Shown: positions 22,758 to 33,061 of the stretch, piece by piece
How positions within the stretch are numbered: the first letter of the stretch is position 1
Layout: each line of letters starts with the position of its first letter
DNA from: Anadara kagoshimensis
Taxonomy: Eukaryota; Mollusca; Bivalvia; Arcoida; Arcidae
Reading direction: 5' to 3'
Length of the DNA stretch: 64,000 bases
Assembly: GCA_021292105.1 (NCBI GenBank)
Contig: CM037869.1
Location: 4,187,001-4,251,000 of the forward strand
Notes under the pieces: model-generated
What the model saw: the letters and a program-made list of their open reading frames with translations, nothing else
What the model was told of the DNA's origin: nothing
The model's database searches: none
Translations under genes and position numbers: made by a program

Positions 22758-23075
22758 TATACAGTGATCTATCAATGGTCCAGCTTATATTAGTTTAGTT
22801 TTGTCTTCATTTGTTCATTTGTAATGGTTCTTGATATAAAAAATGATTGTATTAGATTTGGATGTGGTTTCAGTATACATTGTACTTGGTTCAGATAACG
22901 ACTGGAGTGTAAATAATATATATCAGTACGTCTGTTGTAAGTTTGAGATTGCAAGTGTCATCAGAAAAGACATTGATTATGTGAGCAGTGTTTTGGATAA
23001 GACTTTAAAATCCAGGAACATGTGTGTCGTTAAACTATATATGTAAAAATAACATGAACTGTGATTGTAACAGAC
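22758..23075 (+). pseudogene. Duplicated segment with a short possibly conserved open frame, copy 1
   Basis: This segment is homologous to 30,759-31,060. It holds a 67-codon frame at 22,843-23,046. Over the first 18 codons the two copies share the pattern M-x-V-L-D-x-D-V-x-S-V-Y-I-V-L-G-S, and several differences there are silent third-base changes, which hints at past coding constraint. The frame has no domain I know. In the second copy an 11-bp deletion breaks it. It could be a small gene, a relic exon or a noncoding repeat beside MITE family A. Confidence 0.35.
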
Positions 23076-23494
23076 AACGCCAAATAAAAAGTCTAAAATT
23101 CATGAAACATGGTGAATTGTTTTCGCTGTCGTTTTTAGACCCAGGAGAAAGAGGGGGTAGTCAATTCTAACTTTCGTCCTTCCGTTCTTCCAGATACTTC
23201 TTGTTCGGGGCAATTTTTCGAAACATTACGAAGCTTGGTACAAAGCGTTGCTCAACATCGACAGGAGGCATGCATATGATTTACTCTTTTTTAAGGGAAG
23301 GTTTTACCCTTTACACATAAGTGCAAATTACAAAAAAGTACTTACTGTAGGGGGATTAGCTTGAATGTACTTGTATATATTCAGTTCAACAGGGATTATC
23401 TGCCTATCTATGGAAAACTGGTTGTACATTACGTTGAATGGTGGGACCCCTTTATATAGTAGTATATGCACACCTCTGGACTATCATTAAAACA
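23076..23494. other. Unassigned DNA
   Basis: An AATAAA lies near 23,082, but I cannot tie it to the GPCR transcript 0.9 kb upstream. No gene recognised. Confidence 0.35.
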
Positions 23495-23725
23495 TCGATG
23501 GCAGAACAGTCTTAAGTGCCGGGTTGCGGAAGACGGTGCCTTTTAATACCTGGGTTCAAATCCACATCGGAAAATGTGACAATGTCAAATCGCTTGCCGA
23601 AAGTAGGTGGTTTTCTCCAGGTACTCTGGTTCCCTTCACCAAACCGGAATTAACCACTTCGTTATACAAGTGTAACAATCTAGTCTTAGACGTTAATCAT
23701 CATTACTAGACCAATCTAGTGCCTG
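23495..23725 (+). mobile_element. tRNA-derived SINE of a second type
   Basis: A B-box-like GGGTTCAAATCC lies near 23,553, preceded by a weak A-box region (TGGCAGAACAGTCTTAAGTG). Downstream, AGGTGGTTTTCTCCAGGTAC followed by TCTGGTTCCCTTCACC resembles a body sequence common to SINEs of aquatic animals. It differs from the SINE at 14.5 kb. Confidence 0.6.
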
Positions 23726-23904
23726 ACCAAAGTCAGTTTTTGCATTTTTGTCTGTTTGTGCATTGCCGTTGTCAATTTTAGGTGTAGCATTACTTCTAAA
23801 CCCGTTTTGCTTCAATATAAAGCTGATTTGGAATAAAATCTGTTTTTTATATATAGTTCCTTGCAGCAATAAAAGGTCGTTTTGGAATGAAATTAGTTTG
23901 TCTT

Positions 23905-23985
23905 TCTATACAAGTCATTTACAAAGTTTTTACTTTGCTTCTGAATTGTGATTCAAACATGAATTAGTATGTTTGCTTTTTATCA
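23905..23985 (+). repeat. Dispersed repeat family C, right-hand fragment
   Basis: CAAGTCATTTACAAAGTTTT, TACTTTGCTTCTGAATTGTG and CAAACATGAATTAGTATGTT match the right half of the family closely, especially the copy at 640-702. Confidence 0.65.
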
Positions 23986-24234
23986 TATTCAGCTCAAAAG
24001 AATAAAGTCTGTAGCTAAAGCCACGACATCAGGTTGTACTACAAACAGATTAACATACTTAAAGCAGATTAAACTACATAAACTGTATCAGATTAACGTT
24101 TTACTTTGCTTGCGCTGAAGTTCATTATACAGCTCCGTTTGAAGACAAACATGTATGTAATTATTTTAAGGTTACGATTTACAAACTGTAACACAGTGTT
24201 ACGTTGTCCTACCTAGAAAATCCACTATCAAATA
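23986..24234. other. Left flank of E1, partly duplicated at 29.24 kb
   Basis: The block 24,150-24,220 (TATGTAATTATTTT, TACAAACTGTAACACA.TGTTA, CCTA.AAAAT) recurs diverged at 29,245-29,325, just past E1. Confidence 0.5.
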
Positions 24235-25560
24235 TAGTCCAAGAGATCATGACTAAAAACCGGGTGAACGAGGCCAAAAGGTTTGAAGGTTGATTCTTGT
24301 AGGAAAATGTCCCTAGTTACTGAAAACCAATTTCTTACGCGTCAAACCGTTTCCGATTTTTCAATCAGAAACAGTTTTTGAAAAAAAGTCTCTGCAAATG
24401 TTAAATTTTTGGAAAAACTAAAAATTTCAGATTTTGAAGCATTCTGTGACAAAAACAACACAAAAGTGCTCATTCTATCTTTCATTGTGGACACATGATA
24501 GATTAAAATGCAAAACATCCTGACAGTTTTCCGATTTTGTGTCAAAATTTTAAAATAAACAATAAAATCAGTGCTGAAAAATGCGTTTTTATCATATCTA
24601 CCGTCTTTCGATTCTTATAAATTTGTTGCTAATGCATTAAATCTGACAAACTATATATTTTTATAAAGCCTTGGTAGTCCTGTAGATAAAAATGTCACAC
24701 AAATTTGGAAATATGAAACCTTAATACCGTAGCAAATAAATATGCTTCCCCTACCCCCAAAATACGAAAATGTCAAAAATTCATTATTTTGGCCCATACT
24801 TGCCAATAAGTGTCTAAAACAAAACATAATTGTTTGTTACATCTTTCGTCTGTTCCCAACATATTTATAAAACAATAATATGTAGAGTGATTGGTGATCT
24901 AATATGAAAATTTGCACTTTGCATAAAACAATAGTGTGGGAATCGCGTTTTCATGAAATCTCTTGTGCTCTACTTCTTGTAATTTTGTTATATAGGCATT
25001 AAATTTCGAGATTTATATGTCGCTGTAATGCCATGGCATATTAAGTCTGACAACATATAAAACTATTGGAAATACCGAAGTTTATAGATGAAACGGATAA
25101 ATTTATTTCCCCTACCCCAAAATTGAAAAGCATGTGAAAATCCATTTTTGTGCAATATATGCCGATTTGTGTAACTAATGAAGATTTCAAGCAAAAGTAC
25201 CAGCAACAATGATAAAACATGCTTCAAGGATTTAAAATATTTGTAAAATGCTTTAGCTTAAGGACAAATAGGTCTAACTATCATGATAAAATTGCTTATT
25301 TTATTCATTTATATGTAAATTGCTATAAGAAAAAAGGAGCTTCGCCTCTTGTAATTTTGTTATTTAGGCATTGAATCTCGACTGTTATATATTGGCGTTA
25401 TTCCCCGACATATAAGTTTCTAATTACACCAAAAACTGTCGGAAATAGCAAAGCTTGTAGATGAGGCAAACGAATGTATTTCCCCTACCCCAAAGTTGAA
25501 AACAATTGTGAAAACCCTGTTTTTGCCAATGTGTGACAATTAGTATTTCTAATGGAAGTT
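24235..25560 (+). repeat. E1 left inverted arm, built of subterminal modules of about 365 bp
   Basis: The motif TTCCCCTACCCC recurs near 24,748, 25,109 and 25,480. Around each copy the surrounding sequence also repeats: a CTTGTAATTTTGTTAYATAG block, a GCATTRAAT block, a GATTTATATG-like block and a CAACAATGRTAAAA block. The arm is therefore a degenerate tandem array of about 365-bp modules. Repeated subterminal motifs are typical transposase-binding sites; that role is inferred here. Confidence 0.75.
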
Positions 25561-25986
25561 TCAGGCAAATCTACCTGTAACAATGGTAAAAGAAGCATCA
25601 TGGATAAAATATTTTACAAAATGCATTATTTTAATTATTTTAATGACAGATTGGTCTAATTTTTCATAGCAAAATGCTTACTTTATTTATTTTCAATTCA
25701 ATGTGCTATGGCAAAATAGAAGCTTCACTGTTTGTATTTTTGTTACATAGACATTGAATTTCGAATAACAGATATTGAGTCAATGCGCTTACACTAAAAT
25801 CGCTAAAACATGAAAATATGTAACCATTAAAACAACAACTGGAACCTCAGGCAAACGACTAAAAGTCAACTGATAGAAATCCAAAATATTTGCAAATTAG
25901 ACAATGTGCAAAAATACTTGTGTAATTGTTACACACTCTAAACATGTAACACAATCAATATTTGGACATTTGTAAGGCAGTGTTAG

Positions 25987-26305
25987 TCAGTCTTGAGACA
26001 GATCCTCAAAATCATCTTCAAAATAACAAACCATTTCCTTGGACATGCATATAAATTTACATCCTTCCTCTTAAACTTATTTAAGGTACATTGAGGCGAT
26101 AGAGTTCTGTTTGTCGAATAGTACATGTTGACAGAGAGTGGTTACTCTGATCATCTCTTCTTTGGTTTCTGTTAAAAAAGTAACTGAAATATGATTCAAC
26201 AATTTCTAGCAATAAATTGCTTAGATCTGGTTTAGTTTTGTTCAGTTTCCTTCCAAACTCTGAATTGAAATAAGTTTTTTTTCTTGTTACTACTTTCATT
26301 CTCAA
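25987..26305 (-). pseudogene. Possible decayed coding fragment inside E1
   Basis: On the minus strand a 74-codon frame (26,081-26,305) is followed, after a frame change, by a stretch ending in an acidic tail, EDDFEDLSQD, with its stop at 25,987-25,989. Its position just inside the left arm and its acidic end recall the C-terminus of the E2 protein. I cannot align the two proteins by eye, so this may be chance. Confidence 0.25.
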
Positions 26306-26317
26306 TTTTTATTTCAC

Positions 26318-26450
26318 AAGTAGTGGCAGGAAGCGACTACCCTTCCCGAGCACCGACCCTTTTTCCCTACCAGATGTTTACGTGTTTAACTTTGTCATTT
26401 TTTTAACTTTGCTTTTGTTATTGTGATAATATCATAATGTTTGTGTTTAT
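26318..26450 (+). repeat. Dispersed repeat family C copy, inside E1
   Basis: AGTGGCAGGAAGCGACTACC, CTTCCCGAGCACCGACCC, CCCTACCAGATGTTTACGTG, AACTTTGCTTTTGTTATTGT and ATCATAATGTTTGTG follow the family order. Confidence 0.65.
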
Positions 26451-26811
26451 ATTTGACGATTTACATAACGCATTTTATCGGTACTCTATTGCTTCAATTC
26501 AACATGTTTTAATAAAATTTATCTCTTTCCATTGTCAGTTGAACACTTTACTCATTGTTTCATCGACCTTTGCCACTCTGGTAATGTTAGCAATTTCACT
26601 TTTTCTAACCGACCTTTGCTGTCCATATCTAGCTTATTTTAGCTTAAACATAAGTATCTACAGGTTCTATATTCTTTAGTAAAACATCTAAATCTTAAAG
26701 CATTTCTAATATCCGTGATTCTCCTTTTTGCTTTTTCTGTTTTTCTATGACCACGATTATATTTCGTAGTGGCGTTTACCTATTATTCGTGATTATATGG
26801 TAAAAGAAGTT

Positions 26812-27292
26812 TACTAAACCATATTTATTATTACTAAACCCCGTTTATCAAAGATTGTGGCCACATTTTACAAAACTTTGCATTTTCACTAGTGGCATCA
26901 TTTTATTAGGAAGTGACCTAATGTACAGTGGTCAAAATAGAACGTGGCACAAGGAACCTGGTCACAGGCTTAAGGTTGAAAGGTGTCCAATACCACTTTT
27001 TGTCATTATAATATGACCAGGCAATTTGTGATGTAATTGCTATCAATCATTCCTTTAAAGGATACAAAGGTGGAGTTGTTGGACACAGAAATTTTGTCAG
27101 TTAGAAGTGAAATTGAAAACTTTACGGAGTTTGCAGACTTTTTAAAATAAGATTATTAGTGGATACTGAAATTATACATTAGGTCACTTCTTAATGAAAT
27201 GATTCCACAAGAATAAATTGCAAAGTTTTAAAAACAAGGCTACAATCTTTGATAAACGGGTTTTAGTAATAATGAATATGGTTTAGAAAGCT
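26812..27292. mobile_element. MITE with inverted repeats of about 130 bp, nested in E1
   Basis: The left arm CTAAACCATATTTATTATTA, CTAAACCCCGTTTATCAAAG, ATTGTGGCC, GAAGTGACCTAATGTA pairs with the right arm ...TACATTAGGTCACTTC, CTTTGATAAACGGGTTTTAG, TAATAATGAATATGGTTTAG. It is about 480 bp with no coding capacity, and does not match families A or B. Confidence 0.82.
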
Positions 27293-27519
27293 AATGGATC
27301 TGATTAAACTTTATCTAATGGAGATATACATGTATGTCTGATAAAACCCAATAGTTTTATATCAAACCATAACCAGAAATGCCTTACATTCAGTCTTACC
27401 ATTGACTAGAAATGAACTTATTTGCATTTATTATTTCATAATATCAGGTTGTTCGTAAAATTGTGCGTCTTTCTATTTTTTCAAACGTGGCGGTTGTAAT
27501 TGCTATAAACATGAGGTGT

Positions 27520-27622
27520 TTATGCTTCAGAGCACCCGGTCCAATTTGCTAGTTTCAAGTTTTTTTTCGGGGGGGGGGGATTATGATTTGGAAAAGGATT
27601 GATATGTTTGTTTTTGATTTTC
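27520..27622 (+). repeat. Dispersed repeat family C copy, inside E1
   Basis: CAGAGCACCCGGTCCAATTT, GCTAGTTTCAAG and GGATTATGATTTGGAAAAGG followed by ATTGATATGTTTG match the family. The middle carries a run of nine G residues. Confidence 0.65.
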
Positions 27623-27689
27623 AATTTTAAATATGAATGTTTCCTAAATACATTTTGCTATTACTTTGAATCATAAAAAATAATTGTTT

Positions 27690-29020
27690 CATAGACATCT
27701 GGTTAAAACTTTCATTAAAAGCATAAATATGCATACATGTGCTAAAAAGGGTTTTTCATTATTTTGGGGTAGGGGAAATAAATCTATTCGTCTCATCTAC
27801 AAGCTTAGCTATTTCTGACAGTTTTTGGTGTTATTAGAAACTTATATGTGGGGAATAACGCCAATATATAACAGTCGAGATTCAATGCCTAAATAACAAA
27901 ATTACAAGAGGCGAGGCTCCTTTTTTCTTATAGCAATTTACATATAAATGAATAAAATAAGCAATTTTATCATGACAGTTAGACCTATTTGTCCTTAAGC
28001 TAAAGCATTTTACAAATATTTTAAATCCTTGAAGCATGTTTTATCATTGTTGCTGGTACTTTTGCTTGAAATCTTCATTAGTTACACAAATCGGCATATA
28101 TTGCACAAAATGGATTTTCACATGCTTTTCAATTTTGGGGTAGGGGAAATAAATTTATCCGTTTCATCTATAAACTTCGGTATTTCCAATAGTTTTATAT
28201 GTTGTCAGATTTAAATATGCCATGGCATTACAGCGACATATAAATCTCGAAATATAATGCCTATATAACAAAATTACAAGAAGTAGAGCACAAGAGATTT
28301 CATGAAAACGCGGTTCCCACACTATTGTTTTATGCAAAGTGCAAATTTTCATATTAGATCACCAATCACTCTACATATTATTGTTTTATAAATATGTTGG
28401 GAACAGACGAAAGATGTAACAAACAATTATGTTTTGTTTTAGACCCTTATTGGCAAGTATGGGCCAAAATAATGAATTTTTGACATTTTCGTATTTTGGG
28501 GGTAGGGGAAGCATATTTATTTGCTACGGTATTAAGGTTTCATTTTCCAAATTTGTGTGACATTTTTATCTACAGGACTACCAAGGCTTTATAAAAATAT
28601 ATAGTTTGTCAGATTTAATGCATTAGCAACAAATTTACAAGATTCGAAAGACGGTAGATATGATAAAAACGCATTTTTCAGCACTGATTTTATTGCTTAT
28701 TTTAAAATTTTGACACAAAATCGGAAAACTGTCAGGATGTTTTGCATTTTAATCTATCATGTGTCCACAATGAAAGATAGAATGAGCACTTTTGTGTTGT
28801 TTTTGTCACAGAATGCTTCAAAATCTGAAATTTTTAGTTTTTCCAAAACTTTAACATTTGCAGAGACTTTTTTTCAAAAACTGTTTCTGATTGAAAAATC
28901 GGAAACGGTTTGACGCGTAAGAAATTGGTTTTCAGTAACTAGGGACATTTTCCTAAAAGAATCAACCTTCAAACCTTTTGGCCTCGTTCACCCGGTTTTT
29001 AGTCATGATCTCTTGGACTA
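27690..29020 (-). repeat. E1 right inverted arm
   Basis: This is the reverse complement of 24,235-25,560 with scattered substitutions and small indels. The GGGGTAGGGGAA motif appears near 27,766, 28,137 and 28,498. Confidence 0.85.
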
Positions 29021-29046
29021 ATATAGAATAGTTCATATAAACTTGG

Positions 29047-29248
29047 ATTAGAGTATTAAGAGTTTAACACTACACGAAAGAATAAGTGCCATTCATTTCA
29101 GTCCCTCGTAATCTATATAATGACAGCTTTCTGACAGTTATTTTATATGTCGACCACTAGGTATCCTTATAACTTGGTCACTCGGCCGCCTAATTGAGAC
29201 TCTTTGTTTGTTACATCAGTGTTTAACTTCAGACATTCTGTATTGTAT
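29047..29248. mobile_element. MITE family B, copy B5 (degraded)
   Basis: The left AGAGTTTAACACTACACGAA and the right TTTGTTTGTTACATCAGTGT followed by TTAACTTCAGACATTCTGTA are diverged family B ends. Between them are TGACAGCTTTCTGACAGTTA and TCGACCACTAGGTAT. This is the kind of interior from which the 18.8-19.7 and 58.4-64.0 kb minisatellites could grow. Confidence 0.6.
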
Positions 29249-29389
29249 GTAATTATTTTTGTTTTAAGCTTACAAATTACAATCTGTAACACATTGTTAG
29301 TTTCATCTTCCTATAAAATATTTTAAGTACCGAACAATAAATATTAACGACAATCATATACATTGACACAAACGTTTTCACTGATGATA

Positions 29390-29643
29390 TAAGCCAACAA
29401 CATTGACCTGTCCCCTTAACGTTTCATTTGGAGTATTCAAATGTAAGGAATTCTCAATTAATACATAGACAGGGTATAGACTTACATTTTTACTTATTGT
29501 CTTATATCCTCGAGCATTGACTCTACACTGATTGAAATCCGTGTTCCTCAATGATGCAGACAAATCAAACACTTATTTACAAAATAATCGGTTCATGATA
29601 AATATTAAAGGTCAAGCGGACAGGTCATTTTAGTTTTCCTATA
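29390..29643. mobile_element. MITE family A, copy A5
   Basis: The left end AAGCCAACAACATTGACCTG followed by TCCCCTTAACG and the right end AAAGGTCAAGCGGACAGGTC followed by ATTTTAGTTTTCCTATA are inverted counterparts. The interior includes AATTCTCAATTAATACATAG, as in A1. Confidence 0.75.
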
Positions 29644-29810
29644 CGCCAGTAAAACAGAAAGTAATCAGTTTTCTTGAAGACAGTTTGCGTGTAGTAATTT
29701 ATACGTACACAAGGTTCATTTGAATTTTATGTAAATGTTTACCCGCGGTAATGGAATGAAAAACCGCCAAAATGAGTTGTAATTATCAGTTAAGATTTTG
29801 TAACACGAAG

Positions 29811-30024
29811 CTACAGTACAGACTTGTCAAAAGTTTAACACTGAGCTAACCGAAAGGTTCCTGATGCTAAGCTGCAAGGTGGATATATAGATATAGTTAG
29901 CGTTTGAAAACCTGCCGAGAGATAGATAACAGCTGCTTAGATATAACTAACTAGGGCGCAAAATAAGCTGTCGATTTGGGACAACTAGTTAGCTTTGTGT
30001 TAAACTTTGTACAGGATTGTAATG
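29811..30024. mobile_element. MITE family B, copy B6
   Basis: The left end CTACAGTACAGACTTGTCAA followed by AAGTTTAACACTGAGCTAACCG pairs with the right end TAGTTAGCTTTGTGTTAAAC followed by TTTGTACAGGATTGTA. Confidence 0.72.
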
Positions 30025-30094
30025 TTAGTTGAATAACCTCGACAATACAAGACACAGAGAATGGTTAATTGTTGTATACATCATAGATAGGCTC

Positions 30095-30315
30095 ATTTCA
30101 GGCCTTTTGAAAGTTTAACACTAAGCTGCCAATTCTTGCGAATTAATAGATCGTAGTCGGTCCACCATCCTCCATATATGGACAGCTTTTTGACAATTAC
30201 CTCTACGCTCTAGGCAGTTTTCGACCACTTGTTAACCATATTTGGATACTTGGCTGCCGGGGTTCGGCTTCTTTTCGTTAGTTCAGTGTTAAATTTTCGA
30301 CAGGTCTGTACTGTA
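30095..30315. mobile_element. MITE family B, copy B7
   Basis: The left CAGGCCTTTTGAAAGTTTAA followed by CACTAAGCTGCC and the right CTTTTCGTTAGTTCAGTGTT followed by AAATTTTCGACAGGTCTGTACTGTA. The right end is intact. The interior reads ATGGACAGCTTTTTGACAAT and GTTTTCGACCACTTGTTAAC. It abuts MITE A6. Confidence 0.75.
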
Positions 30316-30316
30316 G

Positions 30317-30758
30317 GTATAGGGAAACATAAATGATCTGTCCGCTTGATCTTTTATTGGGAACATTCATGTAGACGATCCACCTAATACATGGGTAGTG
30401 TTAGGATACCAAGTTGATACTTACATAATGCATATATCTACACATGTATAGCACCTAACTTTACGTTGATTGTTTCTCTCCTGTCTAAAGAATTTGGCCA
30501 TTGACTCTATTATACTAATACTGTGAAATTATCAATTTTCGAAATGTCCAAATTCACGTTGTTTTTGTGGATTCCCTGGCCCACTAATTAAGATGTCAAC
30601 GAAATATTATATGTTACAAACTTGTTACATAAAGAGAAATCAGAAACCACAAATTTACGTCCCTTCAAAATTGTATTCTTCTTAGAGCCACAACAATGGA
30701 CATCACTAAAATAAAGGATTTTAAATTTAAAGTCGAGAACAATGTTATTTGCCTATAC
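30317..30758. mobile_element. MITE family A, copy A6 (long form)
   Basis: The left end GTATAGGGAAACATAAATGA followed by TCTGTCCGCTTGATC and the right end TTTAAAGTCGAGAACAATGT followed by TATTTGCCTATAC are inverted counterparts. At about 440 bp it is twice the length of A4, with extra interior sequence. Confidence 0.68.
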
Positions 30759-31060
30759 AATGATCTATCGTGGTCCTGCTTACTTTAGCTTAGTTTTGTT
30801 TTCACGTGTAATAGTTATTGATATCAAAGATGGCCGTATTAGATATGGATGTGGCATCGGTGTATATTGTGCTTGGTTCAGAGTGTACATATCGTATATC
30901 AGTACGTCTGTTTTAAGTTTGAGGTTGCAAGTGTCATGAGAAATGACATTGATTATGTGACCAGTCTTTTGGATAAGACTTTGAAATCCAGTAATCGGTT
31001 CGTAGTAAAACTCTATTAATAAAAAACTGTGAACTCGGATTGTACCGGACATTGAAACAT
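30759..31060 (+). pseudogene. Duplicated segment with broken open frame, copy 2
   Basis: This is homologous to 22,758-23,075. From ATG at 30,831 it preserves M-x-V-L-D-x-D-V-x-S-V-Y-I-V-L-G-S, then loses 11 bp relative to copy 1 and goes out of frame. As at 22.7 kb it directly follows a family A right terminus, so MITE and segment may travel together. Confidence 0.35.
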
Positions 31061-31142
31061 GTTTTTGTTGAAGAAAAAAGAAAAAGGAAGTATTTATTAA
31101 AGAACACGATTGCCACGAAGTAGACAAAATAAACATCTATGT

Positions 31143-31201
31143 TCATTATACATAAATGTTCTGGTCAATAATAAATATTTACCTTATAGGTCAAGCACAC
31201 A
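31143..31201 (+). repeat. MITE family A right end at the origin of the satellite
   Basis: AAATGTTCTGGTCAATAATA followed by AATATTTACCTTATAGGTCA aligns with the subterminal region of A4 (ATGTACTGGTTCTAAACAAA, TATTTAAATTATAGGTCA) and of A1. It runs without a break into the first 49-bp monomer. This is the direct junction between a MITE end and the satellite. Confidence 0.72.
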
Positions 31202-31512
31202 GGTCAATGTTGTTTGTCCATAACAAGGTACCTTATAGGTCAAGCACACAAGTCAATGTTGTTTGTCCATAACAAGGTACCTTATAGGTCAAGCACACAA
31301 GTCAATGTTGTTTGTCCATAACAAGGTACCTTATAGGTCAAGCACACAAGTCAATGTTGTTTGTCTATAACAAGGTACATTATAGGTCAAGCACACGGGT
31401 CAATGTTGTTTGTCTATAACAAGGTACCTTATAGGTCAAGCACACAAGTCAATGTTGTTTGTCCATAACAAGGTACCTTATAGGTCAAGCACACAAGTCA
31501 ATGTTGTTTGTC
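31180..31512. repeat. 49-bp satellite, left block, about seven copies
   Basis: The monomer is TATAGGTCAAGCACACAGGT, then CAATGTTGTTTGTCCATAAC, then AAGGTACCT. Landmarks at 31,203 and 31,252 give the 49-bp period. Copies are almost identical. Each has a GGTACC hexamer. The block is cut at its right by E3. Confidence 0.97.
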
Positions 31513-31515
31513 TAT

Positions 31516-31735
31516 CACAAGACCAACTCCCTCCTTTAAGGGTCTTTAAGGAATCCTTAAAGATCCTTAAAGATGTCCTTAAAGATCCTTAGAGCCTCCT
31601 TAAAGACCCTTTTAAGGACCACCATCTTCTTTAAGGATCTTTAAGGCTTCCTTACAGATCCTTAATGGAACTGAAATTTTAAGGATCTTTAATGCGGCTT
31701 AAGGATCTTTAAGGATCACCCTGACATACACATGT
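31516..31735 (+). repeat. E3 left terminal inverted repeat with TTTAAGGATC units
   Basis: Nested runs of TCCTTAAAGATCCTTAAAGA and their complements. The segment TTAATGGAACTGAAATTTTA with flanking units is an exact inverted match to TAAAATTTCAGTTCCATTAA in the right arm. The single strand could fold into many alternative hairpins. Confidence 0.88.
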
Positions 31736-31793
31736 ATTTAAATGATAGAACGGTGTTTTTTCAACCACCCTGAATTGGCTAAGGATGCACCAT

Positions 31794-31846
<53 letters not shown>

Positions 31847-31878
31847 ATAAATTTATTTATTTATTTATTTATTTATTT

Positions 31879-31910
<32 letters not shown>

Positions 31911-31911
31911 G
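31794..31911. repeat. (TTTA)n microsatellite
   Basis: About 28 tetranucleotide units with two short interruptions. Confidence 0.95.
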
Positions 31912-31996
31912 GTATATATTACACAAAAATAATTGGAGAAAAACGCGATTAAAAATAAATGTCCGGTGATAAAATTTCATGATTGTTTTCAAAGTA

Positions 31997-32045
31997 ATTA
32001 ATTAATTAATTAATTAATTAATTCATTAATTAATTAATTAATTTT
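31997..32045. repeat. (TTAA)n microsatellite
   Basis: About 12 units of TTAA/AATT with one substitution. A (TTTA)n run follows at 32,110-32,148. Confidence 0.93.
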
Positions 32046-32110
32046 TATTTATAATCTATACTGCTCCGAGTATTATGTCCCAGCTCTAAATTGATTCAAT
32101 GTACAACTTC

Positions 32111-32145
<35 letters not shown>

Positions 32146-32457
32146 TTAAACTAAAAAAGTGTAGTTTTGACTATTTATCATTATGGATTTATGCCCATAG
32201 GTAATATACAGATCATGCTTCCTAATTGATGATCATCAACATTTTCCCGGTAACACATCAACAACTTACATAACAGAAGCAAATTCAAACTCATTTTAAC
32301 CAGACGATAGTATATTCTACCTGAAAAATTTACTGTATGTTGTTAATCTCTTTAATTACCTAGATGGATTTGAATTTTAATGGAATCTGATGATTAATTT
32401 ACATGAGTAGTAATGTTAGGGATACTTTAGATACTTTTTACCCAATTGTTATTTGTG

Positions 32458-32506
32458 TGTAAATAAATAAATAAATAAACAAATAAATAAATAAATAAAT
32501 AAATAT
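32458..32506. repeat. (AAAT)n microsatellite
   Basis: About 12 AAAT units; an (AG)n run follows at 32,539-32,554. Confidence 0.93.
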
Positions 32507-32639
32507 TTTTAAAAAAGTTAATAAGTATATGAAATATGAGAGAGAGAGAGAGAGGGGGCAGAGCGAAGACTTGTACATCATCGGTTTTTAAACTACCATT
32601 ATTTGATATTTCTTATTTCATGACCTTGAAATGTACATT

Positions 32640-32876
32640 CATATAAATAAATAAATAAATAAATAAATAATCAAATAAATAAATAATCAAATAAATAAAT
32701 AAATAAAACAAATAATCAAATAAATAAATAAATAAATAAATTATCATATAAATTAATAAATAAATAATCAAATGAATATATACATAATCATATAAATAAA
32801 TAAATAAATAAATAATCAAATAAATAAATAAACAATCATATAAAATAAATAAATAAATAAATAAATAAATAAACCA
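32640..32876. repeat. Compound (AAAT)n / AATAATCA repeat
   Basis: AAAT units are interrupted regularly by AATCAAAT or AATCATAT. An open minus-strand frame of 149 codons across it (32,613-33,062) encodes only low-complexity Tyr/Leu/Ile text and poly(SL) from the adjoining AG tract, so it is not a gene. Confidence 0.93.
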
Positions 32877-32984
32877 CAATTTCATAGACAAAACTGGTAG
32901 ATTCATTTGCACTATCTTCTTTATGTAATAATTTCTCGATCGATCCAGTAAAATAACTTGTATTCTCTGATCAAGTTGTTTATG

Positions 32985-32987
<3 letters not shown>

Positions 32988-33021
<34 letters not shown>
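32988..33021. repeat. (AG)n microsatellite
   Basis: An uninterrupted AG run of about 17 repeats. Confidence 0.95.
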
Positions 33022-33024
<3 letters not shown>

Positions 33025-33061
33025 CGGAGCTGAGAGTTGTCTATCGGAACTTTTCCCCACA

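Larger units (their letters stand above)
24235..29020. mobile_element. E1: 4.8-kb DNA element with about 1.3-kb terminal inverted repeats
   Basis: The termini are TAGTCCAAGAG... and ...CTCTTGGACTA, flanked by ATA on both sides (24,232-24,234 and 29,021-29,023), a probable 3-bp target duplication. A 5-bp reading, AATAT with termini starting AGTCC, is also possible. The inverted arms run about 24,235-25,560 and 27,690-29,020 and are highly similar, so that the same 67-codon frame is read from opposite strands in the two arms. The terminal 100 bp resemble those of E2 (TAGYCCAAGAG, GGCCAAAAGSTTTGAAG, GAAAATGTC). The interior has no intact transposase and carries later insertions. I read it as a non-autonomous or decayed relative of E2. 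Confidence 0.88.

Noticed and set aside
24342-24545. A conserved 67-residue protein present twice (also at 28,710-28,913)
   Set aside because: The two copies lie in the opposite arms of E1, so their identity reflects arm similarity and not selection on a protein.
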